Assembly (NCBI GenBank): GCA_964384335.1
Contig: CAYLKN010000009.1
Location: forward strand, 1-64,000
From: JAUICS01 sp964384335
GTDB lineage: Bacteria > Pseudomonadota > Alphaproteobacteria > Micavibrionales > Micavibrionaceae
DNA: 64,000 nt
Reading direction: 5' to 3'
Shown: positions 24,286-33,200 of the stretch, piece by piece
Layout: the number at the start of each line of letters is the position of its first letter
How positions within the stretch are numbered: position 1 is the stretch's first letter
Translations under genes and position numbers: made by a program
Notes under the pieces: model-generated
What the model was told of the DNA's origin: nothing
Database searches by the model: none
Seen by the model: only the letters and a program-made list of their open reading frames with translations

Positions 24286-27270
24286 TTGACTTCATTATCC
24301 ATAAAAAAAGGATTTGCCCTTGCTTTATCCTTAATATTTCTTTTTTTTGCAGGCCTGCTCCTTGTTTCCATATACAAAACAATGCAGAGCAATTCTGCAC
24401 TGAATGAGTCCTTAGAGACACTTTCGGCCGTTTTAAAAATTAATAATATTGAACAGGATGCCGTCAGGCAGTTCTTGCCCCCTCATTCTGATATACATAA
24501 CAGTTCAGACAGGAGCTCAGAAGATGAAGCGGAGAGTATCGTTAACAAAATCAGAGAGATTATTCCGGATTTCCATGATCCTTATATTGATTTAATCCTT
24601 GAGCAAATATCCATAAAACTTGGGAGTTTTCATGAAAACCTGAAGGCGGAAAGCGGTTTTGATGATGAAAAGCGTATTCAGGATTTAAGGATAATAAATG
24701 AACGGTTTAAGGAATTAAAAACATATTTGATTAACAGGCATTTTACAGGACTAAGGTCAATAAACACCCTTCTTGAGCTTCAGTCAGCCTCGGAAACTCT
24801 TTTCCTGACCGTAGTGAATGAAGGTTTTACAATCCATTCGATTTTAAAAAACCGGGATGAAAAGCCGGCAAATAATTTTGAAACCGATAAACAGGCACGC
24901 GTTTTTTTCCAAAAGATTCAAGCTGTTGAAAATACCTCCGGAATTGATGAGCAGACTTTCATCACACTTCAGAACCAGGGCTTGTACTTGAAGGAAATTT
25001 TCAGTCAATACCAGCACTCACGCAAGATTGTGATGATATCCCCCCAGAATAGAGGTTATCATTCAAGCTTTGAAACACAGGAAACAAGCCTTTTAGAAAA
25101 TCTTGAAATGTTTCAGGCCAAGATTACCGAAATTGTTACCTCAATACAGACCAGCCAGAATAAAAAGCAATATCTGTTTCTTGGTTTCTATTTCCTTTCA
25201 CTGCTTGGATTTATAATCCTTATCATCGTGTTTTATCTCCGAATGCGCGTGATGATTCTGGAGCCGATTGATAAAATCACGGACATCATGCTTGCGCTTG
25301 CAGGTGGAAAAATCGATGTGGAACTGCCGGAAATCAAACGTATCGATGAAATAGGCAGAATGATGCATTCTCTTGAGCTTCTGAAACAGACCGCAGTTAA
25401 TAACAAGCGCCTTGCAACCTTCCCGGAACTCAACCCCGATCCCGTACTGGAACTGGACAGACATCTTAACATAACCTACATAAACCCGGCACTGGATAAA
25501 ACATTTCCAGATCTCGCCGTTCTTGAGGATATCGGCTATATCCTGACCGATGAGGCCGAGAAAAAGCTTAAAGAATGTTTTCAGGACAAGCAGATAAAAC
25601 AGGTGGTCCAATACTTCTCGGGACGATGGTATGAGCTTTACATCACGCCCGTTCCCCTTCCCGGCGGGGATGTCATCAGGGTTTATATTCGGGATGTCAC
25701 ACGGGAACAAACCACAAAAGATGCTTTAATCGCCGAGAAAGAATACAATGCGTACATCATAAAGAAAAGTCCGGCAATGATTGTGGGCCTTGACCCTTAC
25801 GGAACAGCCCTTTTTGCAAATCCAAAGACTTGTAAAATAACCGGATACAGCGAAGAAGATATCATCGGTGAGAATTTCTTTGAACTTCTTTTTCCGGAGG
25901 CCCTGGAAAAAGGCACTGAAATATACCTGGACACCTTTTATACGGACAGAGGTATTGTTGATAAGGAATTTACAATACAGACAAAGTCAAAAGACCGGAA
26001 AACTGTCAGCTGGACAACTTTCAAAACCCAAAAAAACACCGAAGGCAGACAGGAAATTATTTTATTCGGTATTGATACAACAGAAAGAAATGAATTCGAG
26101 CAGCAGCTTTATAAGGCAAAAGCTGCTGCCGAGGACGCCAATCAGGCAAAAACCGATTTTCTGGCCAATATGAGCCATGAAATCAGAACACCAATGAACG
26201 GTATTATCGGAACGGCATCTCTGCTTCAGGATACAAAACTCAGCAAACTTCAGGAAAACTATGTCCAGATTATTATTGATTCCGGCGATACGCTTCTCGA
26301 AATCATAAACGATATCCTCGACATCTCTAAAATAGAAGCCGGGAAAATTACCCTGAATTTTGAAAGTCTTTCTCTGAAAAAAACCGTTATGAGTACGTAC
26401 AAACTCTATGAAGGCAGTATAAAGTCAAAAGGCCTTAAATATTCACTGGAATACGATGAAAGCCTGCCGGAATTTGTCCATGCCGATCATGGGCGGGTCA
26501 GACAAATAATGAATAATTTTATAAGCAACTCTTTAAAATTTACGGATGACGGAGAAATCAGAGTTAAAGTCGAAAATATCAGTACAGGGAATAACACGGT
26601 TTCTGTTAAATTCTCTGTCTCTGATACCGGCCATGGCATACCGGAAAACAAGCAAAAGGAAATATTCGAAAAATTCAGCCAGTTACAAGAGTTTAGAAAT
26701 GCCAACACTTCCGGAACCGGGCTCGGACTGACGATAAGTAAATACCTGGTCGATGCGATGAAAGGGGAAATCGGTGTAATCAGCGACGGAAAATCAGGCA
26801 GCGTATTCTGGTTTGTTGTGACACTTGAAATAGGGCAGGAAGCAAAAACACAGAAATTGGCTGACGGCACATTTGGAAAAACTGGATTTGAGGCACGCGT
26901 TCTGCTTGCTGAAGATGTCGAAACCAATCAGTTCATAATAACAAAAATGCTTGAAAATCTTGGCTGTACAGTCGATCTTGCGGAGGACGGCGAAAAAGCA
27001 GTCCATCTTGCAAGATCAAATGACTATGATCTTATTTTTATGGATATGAGAATGCCGAAACTTGATGGGCTTCAGGCAACAAAAGAAATCCTGAAAGATT
27101 TCTCGGAAAAGAACATATCGACACCTGTCATTGCCCTGACGGCGCATGCAATGAAACAGAATGAAACGGAATGTCTGAAAGCAGGAATGAAGGATTTTAT
27201 ATCGAAACCTCTGCGATCCAACGATTTATATAAGCTTCTTGTAAAGTGGCTTGCTGACAGAGATGAATGA
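24286..27270 (+). CDS. membrane-bound PAS hybrid histidine kinase
   Basis: A 994-residue sensor. TM1 spans about residues 10-29, a helical periplasmic domain runs to about 295, and TM2 (YLFLGFYFLSLLGFIILIIV) to about 318, with a HAMP segment (PIDKITDIMLALAGGKIDVE) next. Two PAS-like domains follow (about 375-480 degenerate; 485-610 with AMIVGLDPYGTALFANP and ITGYSEEDIIGENFFELLFP). HisKA has His631 (LANMSHEIRTPMNGI); HATPase_c has NFISNSLKFTDDG and GTGLGLTISKYLVDAMKG; the receiver domain has Asp920 (LIFMDMRMPKLDG). The only in-frame start before TM1 is TTG at 24286. Its stop overlaps the start of the response regulator (ATGA), and a third gene overlaps that, so the three form one coupled signalling operon just upstream of the capsule locus. 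Confidence 0.92.
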   Translation: MTSLSIKKGFALALSLIFLFFAGLLLVSIYKTMQSNSALNESLETLSAVLKINNIEQDAVRQFLPPHSDIHNSSDRSSEDEAESIVNKIREIIPDFHDPYIDLILEQISIKLGSFHENLKAESGFDDEKRIQDLRIINERFKELKTYLINRHFTGLRSINTLLELQSASETLFLTVVNEGFTIHSILKNRDEKPANNFETDKQARVFFQKIQAVENTSGIDEQTFITLQNQGLYLKEIFSQYQHSRKIVMISPQNRGYHSSFETQETSLLENLEMFQAKITEIVTSIQTSQNKKQYLFLGFYFLSLLGFIILIIVFYLRMRVMILEPIDKITDIMLALAGGKIDVELPEIKRIDEIGRMMHSLELLKQTAVNNKRLATFPELNPDPVLELDRHLNITYINPALDKTFPDLAVLEDIGYILTDEAEKKLKECFQDKQIKQVVQYFSGRWYELYITPVPLPGGDVIRVYIRDVTREQTTKDALIAEKEYNAYIIKKSPAMIVGLDPYGTALFANPKTCKITGYSEEDIIGENFFELLFPEALEKGTEIYLDTFYTDRGIVDKEFTIQTKSKDRKTVSWTTFKTQKNTEGRQEIILFGIDTTERNEFEQQLYKAKAAAEDANQAKTDFLANMSHEIRTPMNGIIGTASLLQDTKLSKLQENYVQIIIDSGDTLLEIINDILDISKIEAGKITLNFESLSLKKTVMSTYKLYEGSIKSKGLKYSLEYDESLPEFVHADHGRVRQIMNNFISNSLKFTDDGEIRVKVENISTGNNTVSVKFSVSDTGHGIPENKQKEIFEKFSQLQEFRNANTSGTGLGLTISKYLVDAMKGEIGVISDGKSGSVFWFVVTLEIGQEAKTQKLADGTFGKTGFEARVLLAEDVETNQFIITKMLENLGCTVDLAEDGEKAVHLARSNDYDLIFMDMRMPKLDGLQATKEILKDFSEKNISTPVIALTAHAMKQNETECLKAGMKDFISKPLRSNDLYKLLVKWLADRDE

Positions 27271-27890
27271 AGTTTAATGCGCCTATGACGAAAGATACAT
27301 CTTCAAAAAAAATAAAAAAAACGGGACCGGATGATAATCAGGATGAGGACTCTAACGCCCTTGCAAAATTCAGGGTTCTTATCGTTGACGACTATTACTT
27401 CATGGCTGAACTGATCGGCACCATGCTAAAAGAACTTGGCATTGGAACTGTTATGACTGCGGAATCCGGGAACAAGGCAATCGATATGCTGAAATTTTGC
27501 AATGCGGATCCAAATTCTAACAGGGTTATTGATATCGCCCTTATTGACTGGCTTATGCCTGATGGCAACGGTGTCGATCTCTTGAAATGGATCAGAAGTC
27601 ACAAATCCGACAAAATAAGGTTTTTGCCCACCATTCTCATTAGTGCTTACGCCTCTGAAGAGGTCATTAAAACCGCACGCGATAACGGTGCCAACGAAGC
27701 TCTTGTCAAGCCCGTTTCTTCCAATGTCCTTGCAAACAGAATTCTGTACGTTATCAATAACCCGCGCCCTTTTATAAAGGCGCCTGATTTCTTTGGTCCT
27801 GACCGGCGACGAAAAGAGAAAAAAATAAATTTCGAGGACAGGCGCAAAACTGACGATCAAAACATAGAGGTGCATGATGAACAGCTCTGA
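27267..27890 (+). CDS. single-domain CheY-like response regulator with FGPDRRR tail
   Basis: A 207-residue protein. After a charged ~30-residue leader comes a receiver domain: FRVLIVDDYYFMAELIGTML with the acidic pair, phospho-Asp in DIALIDWLMPDGNGVDLL, the conserved Ser/Thr in TILISAYASEEV and Lys in NEALVKPVSSNVL. The tail RPFIKAPDFFGPDRRRKEKK is typical of a class of alphaproteobacterial regulators without a DNA-binding domain. It overlaps the kinase gene (ATGA at 27267) and is overlapped by the next gene, suggesting a phosphorelay kinase - regulator - phosphotransfer protein. Confidence 0.9.
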   Translation: MKFNAPMTKDTSSKKIKKTGPDDNQDEDSNALAKFRVLIVDDYYFMAELIGTMLKELGIGTVMTAESGNKAIDMLKFCNADPNSNRVIDIALIDWLMPDGNGVDLLKWIRSHKSDKIRFLPTILISAYASEEVIKTARDNGANEALVKPVSSNVLANRILYVINNPRPFIKAPDFFGPDRRRKEKKINFEDRRKTDDQNIEVHDEQL

Positions 27891-28419
27891 CGGTAATTAT
27901 GACGGCCCGCAGGATGAAAAAGACCATTCTTCTCAAAAAGTGCAGGTATTTCGGCGCATTAACCATCTTAAATTAAAAGCAAATGTGCTTTCGGACAATG
28001 AGAAAGTTCAAATCAGCGCAGACAGAATTCAAAAAGCGGAAAACACGATAAAAGAGCGCTCCGGTAAGTATTCCGGTGAAATTGAAACCATTTTAAAAAA
28101 ACTTACCAAAACAGCGGACTATCTTAGCAGCACAGAAACAGAAGACCTTGAGAAGGTAAAAAAGAAAATTTTTCACCTCGCAAACCAGGCTAAAGACCTT
28201 GCAGGCACGTTTAACTATCCACTTATGGAGTACTTCGCGTTTTCTCTAAGAGATTTCATAGAGGGTTTTGATCATGAAAAAGCCGAACATCTTGTTATTA
28301 TAAATGCGCATATTAATACAATGTGGATCGTATTTAATGAAAACATACAAAATGATGGCGATGAAAAAGCCAGTGAACTGAAAAAAATAGTCGCAAAGGC
28401 CATTCAAAAATACGGATAA
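27877..28419 (+). CDS. Hpt-like helical protein of a phosphorelay
   Basis: About 180 residues, all helical, with no transmembrane segment. The stretch KIFHLANQAKDLAGTFNYPL resembles the region AHDIRGQGxxFGYPL of Hpt-like proteins that accompany FGPDRRR regulators. In that alignment the phosphorylatable His is Asn here, although a His occurs three residues earlier (FHLANQ). It may be a degenerate phosphotransfer protein that only binds the regulator. The ATG at 27877 is chosen because GAGG lies 6 nt upstream; the gene overlaps the regulator by 14 nt. Confidence 0.55.
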   Translation: MNSSDGNYDGPQDEKDHSSQKVQVFRRINHLKLKANVLSDNEKVQISADRIQKAENTIKERSGKYSGEIETILKKLTKTADYLSSTETEDLEKVKKKIFHLANQAKDLAGTFNYPLMEYFAFSLRDFIEGFDHEKAEHLVIINAHINTMWIVFNENIQNDGDEKASELKKIVAKAIQKYG

Positions 28420-28429
28420 ACCCACAATG

Positions 28430-28461
28430 TTCATACGTTATGAAAATGTTTGACTTTTTTT
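28430..28461 (+). terminator. possible terminator of the kinase operon
   Basis: TTCATA-CGT-TATGAA forms a 6-bp stem with a 3-nt loop at 28430-28444, 11 nt after the stop of the Hpt-like gene. A T-rich tract (28454 onward) follows after a 9-nt gap. The stem is AT-rich and the T-run is not directly adjacent, so efficiency is uncertain. Confidence 0.35.
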
Positions 28462-28500
28462 TATTTTTTTTCTATTGTTTAAAAAATTTTGGAGATGACC

Positions 28501-28749
28501 GTGTTTAAAACTGTCTTTATTTATGTATTTATTATATTAATTACCCCTGTTTTTGCGTCTGACAACACAAGTACCGAGTTTTCCGGACCTGCGTACACAC
28601 ATCCGGGATTTGAAGACAATAAAAATGATAATATAAATGCATTGCAGGACAGCACGGAACGCCCCCTTTCGGAAATTGAACCCGCTGCCGGAAATAAGGA
28701 AGAGAACCAGCCTTCTGATAAATCCGAAAATCAGTTAAGCCCTGATTAA
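28501..28749 (+). CDS. small exported protein of unknown function
   Basis: About 82 residues from the GTG at 28501, which has GGAG six nt upstream. The N-terminus FKTVFIYVFIILITPVFAS is a signal peptide with probable cleavage after VFA-S. The mature part of about 60 residues is acidic, Asn/Glu/Pro-rich and probably disordered (ERPLSEIEPAAGNKEENQPS). No family recognised. It is flanked by two candidate terminator hairpins, so it may be transcribed alone. Confidence 0.55.
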   Translation: MFKTVFIYVFIILITPVFASDNTSTEFSGPAYTHPGFEDNKNDNINALQDSTERPLSEIEPAAGNKEENQPSDKSENQLSPD

Positions 28750-28764
28750 TAAAAAAATAAAACC

Positions 28765-28797
28765 GTTTTTTACAAAGCATTTTTGTAAAGTAAAAAA
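28765..28797. terminator. AT-rich hairpin after the small exported protein
   Basis: GTTTTTTAC (28765-28773) pairs with GTAAAAAAC (28789-28797), with an inner ACAAA/TTTGT pairing. The hairpin has A-rich sequence on the left and a short A/T-rich tail. It separates the small exported protein gene from the capsule locus. Confidence 0.4.
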
Positions 28798-28894
28798 CCC
28801 GTAATTAAAAAACAAACAAGGCTGGATTTAAAAACCTGGTTGCGATGCATAAAAAAAGCTTTTCTGCTATTCGTTATTTAAATACTGTAGTTTG

Positions 28895-30223
28895 ATGCGT
28901 GTTCTTTTTTTACAAATCCTGCCAAGTGCATTTTTTTTCCGTTTGGCTGTTAAATTCCGAAATAGCGGGCACAGCGTCTATAAAATCAACTTTTCGGGCG
29001 GGGATATGGCCTTCTGGAATATTGCCAGCCGATCGTTTAACTATAAAGGAACGCTGGACAATCTTCCCGAGTATTACAAAAATTTTCTCGATAAACATCA
29101 GATAGATAGTGTTCTTTTATTTGGCGATTGCCGGCCCGTACATAAGGCCGTTATGCCCATTTGCAAAGATCTGGGCATAGATGTTTATGTTTTTGAGGAA
29201 GGTTATCTTCGGCCAAACTGGATTACAATGGACTATTACGGTACAAACTGGAATTCAAGGGTGCTTGATGATCTTGACTGCCTCAGGAAAAGCTATGATC
29301 GCTTTTTAAGTCAAGGCGCATATGACAACGGCGAACCCGTGCGTTCCTATTTTATAAAAAGAGCTGCAAATGATTTTGTTTACAACGTCTGTAACAGCTT
29401 TCTGAAACCTTTTTTCCCGGGGTACAAATCACACAGGCCGGAATGGATTTACCGTGAATATTCAGGATTTGTAAAACGGTTTTTGAAAAGTCAAAAATAT
29501 CGAAAAAAATACTTAAAGATATGCCGTGACACTATACGGAAAAAAGAAAAATTCTTTCTCGTACCCCTTCAACTGGACAGCGATTATCAAATCAGGGAAC
29601 ATTCCAGGTTTAGTTCGATGCATGAATTTTTAGAAACGGTATTCCTGTCTTTCCGTAATCATGCTTCAAAGGATTCAAAACTACTTGTAAAACTTCACCC
29701 GCTTGATAACGGGATTCAGGATTACTGCAAAATCACAATGGATTTGGCGAGGGAGCATGGCCTTGAAAAAAGGGTCAAAGCCATTGACTATGTCAATCTG
29801 CCGAGTCTTTTGCGGACATGCCGCGGTGTGGTTCTGGTTAACAGCACGGTAGGGTTTTCAGCACTTATGAATAAAAAACCGTTGATTACACTTGGCAAGG
29901 CTTTATACGACATGCCCGGGATTACATATCAGGGCAATCTCAATCGCTTCTGGCTGGATGCCGAAACATTTTCTCCTGATAAAAACCTTGTGAATGCCCT
30001 GCGAAACTTGCTTATTGAAAAAACGCAAGTTAATGGCGGATATTTTTCACAAGATGGCGTTCGATTATCGGTTGATAACGCCTATACAAAAATACTAAAA
30101 GACAAAGAGCGTTTAAACCGGGAAAAAATTGATAAAACCGTAAACTTAAGACTACAGAATGTGCGACAACTTAAGGAAAACTATGGGTTACCTATTCCTT
30201 TACCCGCCAGAAAAGTGGCCTGA
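28895..30223 (+). CDS. KpsS-like capsule polysaccharide protein
   Basis: A 442-residue protein of the KpsS/KpsC family. The signature VLLFGDCRPVHKAVMPICKD then VYVFEEGYLRPNWITMDYYG is that of KpsS. Later KDSKLLVKLHPLDNG and RGVVLVNSTVGFSALMNKKP form the C-terminal Rossmann part where Kdo donors bind in characterised members. Known KpsS adds the first beta-Kdo to a lipid acceptor at the cytoplasmic face; RkpJ of rhizobia belongs here. I use the ATG at 28895, one codon after a TTG. It heads the capsule/lipid locus, 33 nt before the megasynthase. The cooperating KpsC is not in the window. Confidence 0.87.
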   Translation: MRVLFLQILPSAFFFRLAVKFRNSGHSVYKINFSGGDMAFWNIASRSFNYKGTLDNLPEYYKNFLDKHQIDSVLLFGDCRPVHKAVMPICKDLGIDVYVFEEGYLRPNWITMDYYGTNWNSRVLDDLDCLRKSYDRFLSQGAYDNGEPVRSYFIKRAANDFVYNVCNSFLKPFFPGYKSHRPEWIYREYSGFVKRFLKSQKYRKKYLKICRDTIRKKEKFFLVPLQLDSDYQIREHSRFSSMHEFLETVFLSFRNHASKDSKLLVKLHPLDNGIQDYCKITMDLAREHGLEKRVKAIDYVNLPSLLRTCRGVVLVNSTVGFSALMNKKPLITLGKALYDMPGITYQGNLNRFWLDAETFSPDKNLVNALRNLLIEKTQVNGGYFSQDGVRLSVDNAYTKILKDKERLNREKIDKTVNLRLQNVRQLKENYGLPIPLPARKVA

Positions 30224-30256
30224 AATAAGTAAATCTCAACACTGTTTTTTTGTATT

Positions 30257-33200
30257 ATGAATGAGAAATCTTTGAAAACAAGTTCTTCGGTGTGGTCTGC
30301 AGATCTGTGTATTGTGGGCGTGGGATTACGTTTGCCGGGAAAGGCTCTTTCACTGGGCAGCCTTGCTCAGATTTTAACGAATGAAAATGACGTGATCGCC
30401 GATATTGGTTCGGAGCGATGGAATAAATCTGCGTTTTATCACCGTGATAACATACCCGGACACGCCTATAACTTAAGAGGTGGAATAGTCGAAGACATCT
30501 ATGATTTTGATGCCGATTTTTTTGGCATGTCCCCGCGTGAAGTTAAACAGACCGATCCGCAACACAGAATGCTGCTCCAGACAACATGGGAAGCATTTGA
30601 AAATGCGGGAATAGACCCGTTTTCCATCAAAGACAGAAATATTGACGTATTTGTTGGAATTTCTGCAACGGATTACGGTACCCTGTTCCATCACGACATT
30701 GCCATGACCGAGGCCCATTTTATGCCCGGAAACGCGATGAGCATTGCAGCAAACCGGCTTTCATACTTCTATGACTTTCATGGCGAAAGCATGGCAATCG
30801 ACACCGCCTGTTCTTCTTCACTGGTGGCCCTGCACAAGGCCGCACAGTCAATCGTGTCCGGAAACTGTGAGATGGCAGTCGTCGGAGGTTCGCATGCGCT
30901 TTTAAATCCCTATCCTTTTGTGGCGTTTTCCAAGGCCGGAATGCTGTCCCGTAAGGGGCACTGTTTTTGCTTTGACCAGCGCGCGGATGGATACGTACGC
31001 GCAGAAGGATCCGTAACGGTTTTAGTCACAACAAAAGAAAAAGCGCTGCAGGAAGGCTGGCCTGTCCTCTGCGTGTTAAAGGGCGGCGGAATGAATACGG
31101 ATGGCGGCAAATCCTTCCTGCTGGCCCCTAATTATGAACGTCAGAAAGAACTCATATATTCAGTACGCGAGGCTGTAAAGGCGAAGGAAGATGATTATCT
31201 TTACTTTGAAGCGCACGGCACAGGGACCCCGGTGGGTGATCCAAGTGAATGCAATGCAATAGGATCGGCAATCGCCGTAAACAGGAAAGAACATCCTTTG
31301 CCTGTCGGCTCCGTAAAATCCCATATCGGCCATACCGAACCGGTGTCAGGGCTTGCAGGACTGGCAAAGGTTATCACAATTTTTCAAAATGGTGAGATAC
31401 CCGCAAATACAAACTTTAAAAAACCCAGCAAGGCAATTGATTTCAAGAAGCTGAATCTTGAGGTTGTCACGCGAAAAACCTCACTAAAGCAGGGCATGTC
31501 CTCTGACAGTGTAATCGGCCTCAATTCGTTTGGTTTTGGCGGGGTAAACGCCCATATTGTCGCCGCCCCCTTTCTGAGCGATCAGGAAAGTTCAAAACAC
31601 TATTTGACCTCAGGTGCCCGGATGGTCAAAAAAGAAGAAACCTGTAAGACAGAAGATAAACCAGCCCCTCTATTCCTTTCCGCACATTCGGAAGAAGCCC
31701 TGGTGGAAAGCGCCAGAAATATTGCGGAGTATATCACCGACGAAACGGATATCCGCAACCTGTCCTATTCCCTTTATTCCCGGAGGGCAAAACTTGCGCA
31801 CTGCGCCGTGATAGATCCATTCGGAAATCATAATTATCGCGATCTTTTGCAAAAGCTTGCTGACACGAAAAACGACCCGGGCATTATCAGGGAGAAACAG
31901 GTAAAATCTCCACAGAAAACAGTGTTCGTTTACAATGGTAACGGTGCACAATGGCTTGGCATGGGTAAAGACATTGCAAACCATTTCCCTGAATTCCAAA
32001 AATCCTTGAATGAATTTGACAAACGTCTGAAGCCCTTGATTGGGTGGTCGGTCAGAGACTGGTTTGTAAAAGAACAGAAAGATGAAGACATAAAAAATGC
32101 GGAGATTATCCAGCCTGTTGTACTCGCTCTTCAGATCGCAATAACCGATACGCTGCGTTTTCATGGAATTATGCCCGACTATGTCATCGGACACAGTGTT
32201 GGTGAGATTAGTGCGGCCTATGCGTGCGGTGCGATTAATGCCGAAGAAGCAATCTGCATTATAAAGGCCCGTTGCGAAGCGCAAAAACCGGCAAAGGGAA
32301 AAGGCCTCATGGCCGCCGCGAGCTTTACAGGGCAAGAAATTGAAGAGATGAATGAAAAGCATGGATACGCCTTGTCCGTGGCTTCATACAACGCACCAAA
32401 CTCAATAACGATCACAGGTTCGCATGAGGAAATCGAAAATGCAGGAAATGTTGCGCAACAGGTCCGCAAGACTTTCAAAACCCTTGAAAGTGAATATCCT
32501 TATCACAGTCCTATTATGGAGTCCGGCAAATCTCTTTTCATTAAGCATATGAAGCCTTTGAATAAGAAAAAGACACTTTCCTGTGACTTCATTTCAACCG
32601 TCAGCGGCAAACTTGAAAAAGAGAGTTTGTTTGCAAAAGAATACTGGTGGCAAAACATAAGAAACCCCGTCCTCTTTCAGAGCGCGATTGAGGAAGTATG
32701 CAGAATTGAAACAAAGAAAGGGAGTGAAACATTATCCTTTATCGAAATTGGCCCAAGTGCAATTTTACAATCCTACATAAGAAAATCATCCTCGGGTTTT
32801 GAAAAATGGGTTCGTATTTTCTCAACTCAGCAGAGAAATACAGACGGCCCTTCTGCACTTAGAAAGTCTTTGTATCAATTCCTTGCCGCCGGCCTGATTA
32901 AAAATGAAGATACACTCATTCCCAAAGGGCGCTTTCTGGAAGATCTGCCTCCATATCCCTGGACCAATCAGACGTATATCTTCACGCATACCCCGGAATG
33001 CGTCAACGATCTGAAACAGAAGCCGGATCATTTCCTGCTTGGATACAGACAAAAAACGTCCAGCCCGTATTTAAAATGGTCTCAACTTATTGATCCTGTA
33101 AAACTGTCTTTTCTTCAGGATCATAAATTTGACGGCAGCCCCGTTTTCCCGGCCGCATTTTTCACCGAGATGGCGATAGCTGCAGCAAAACTGAGCCAGG

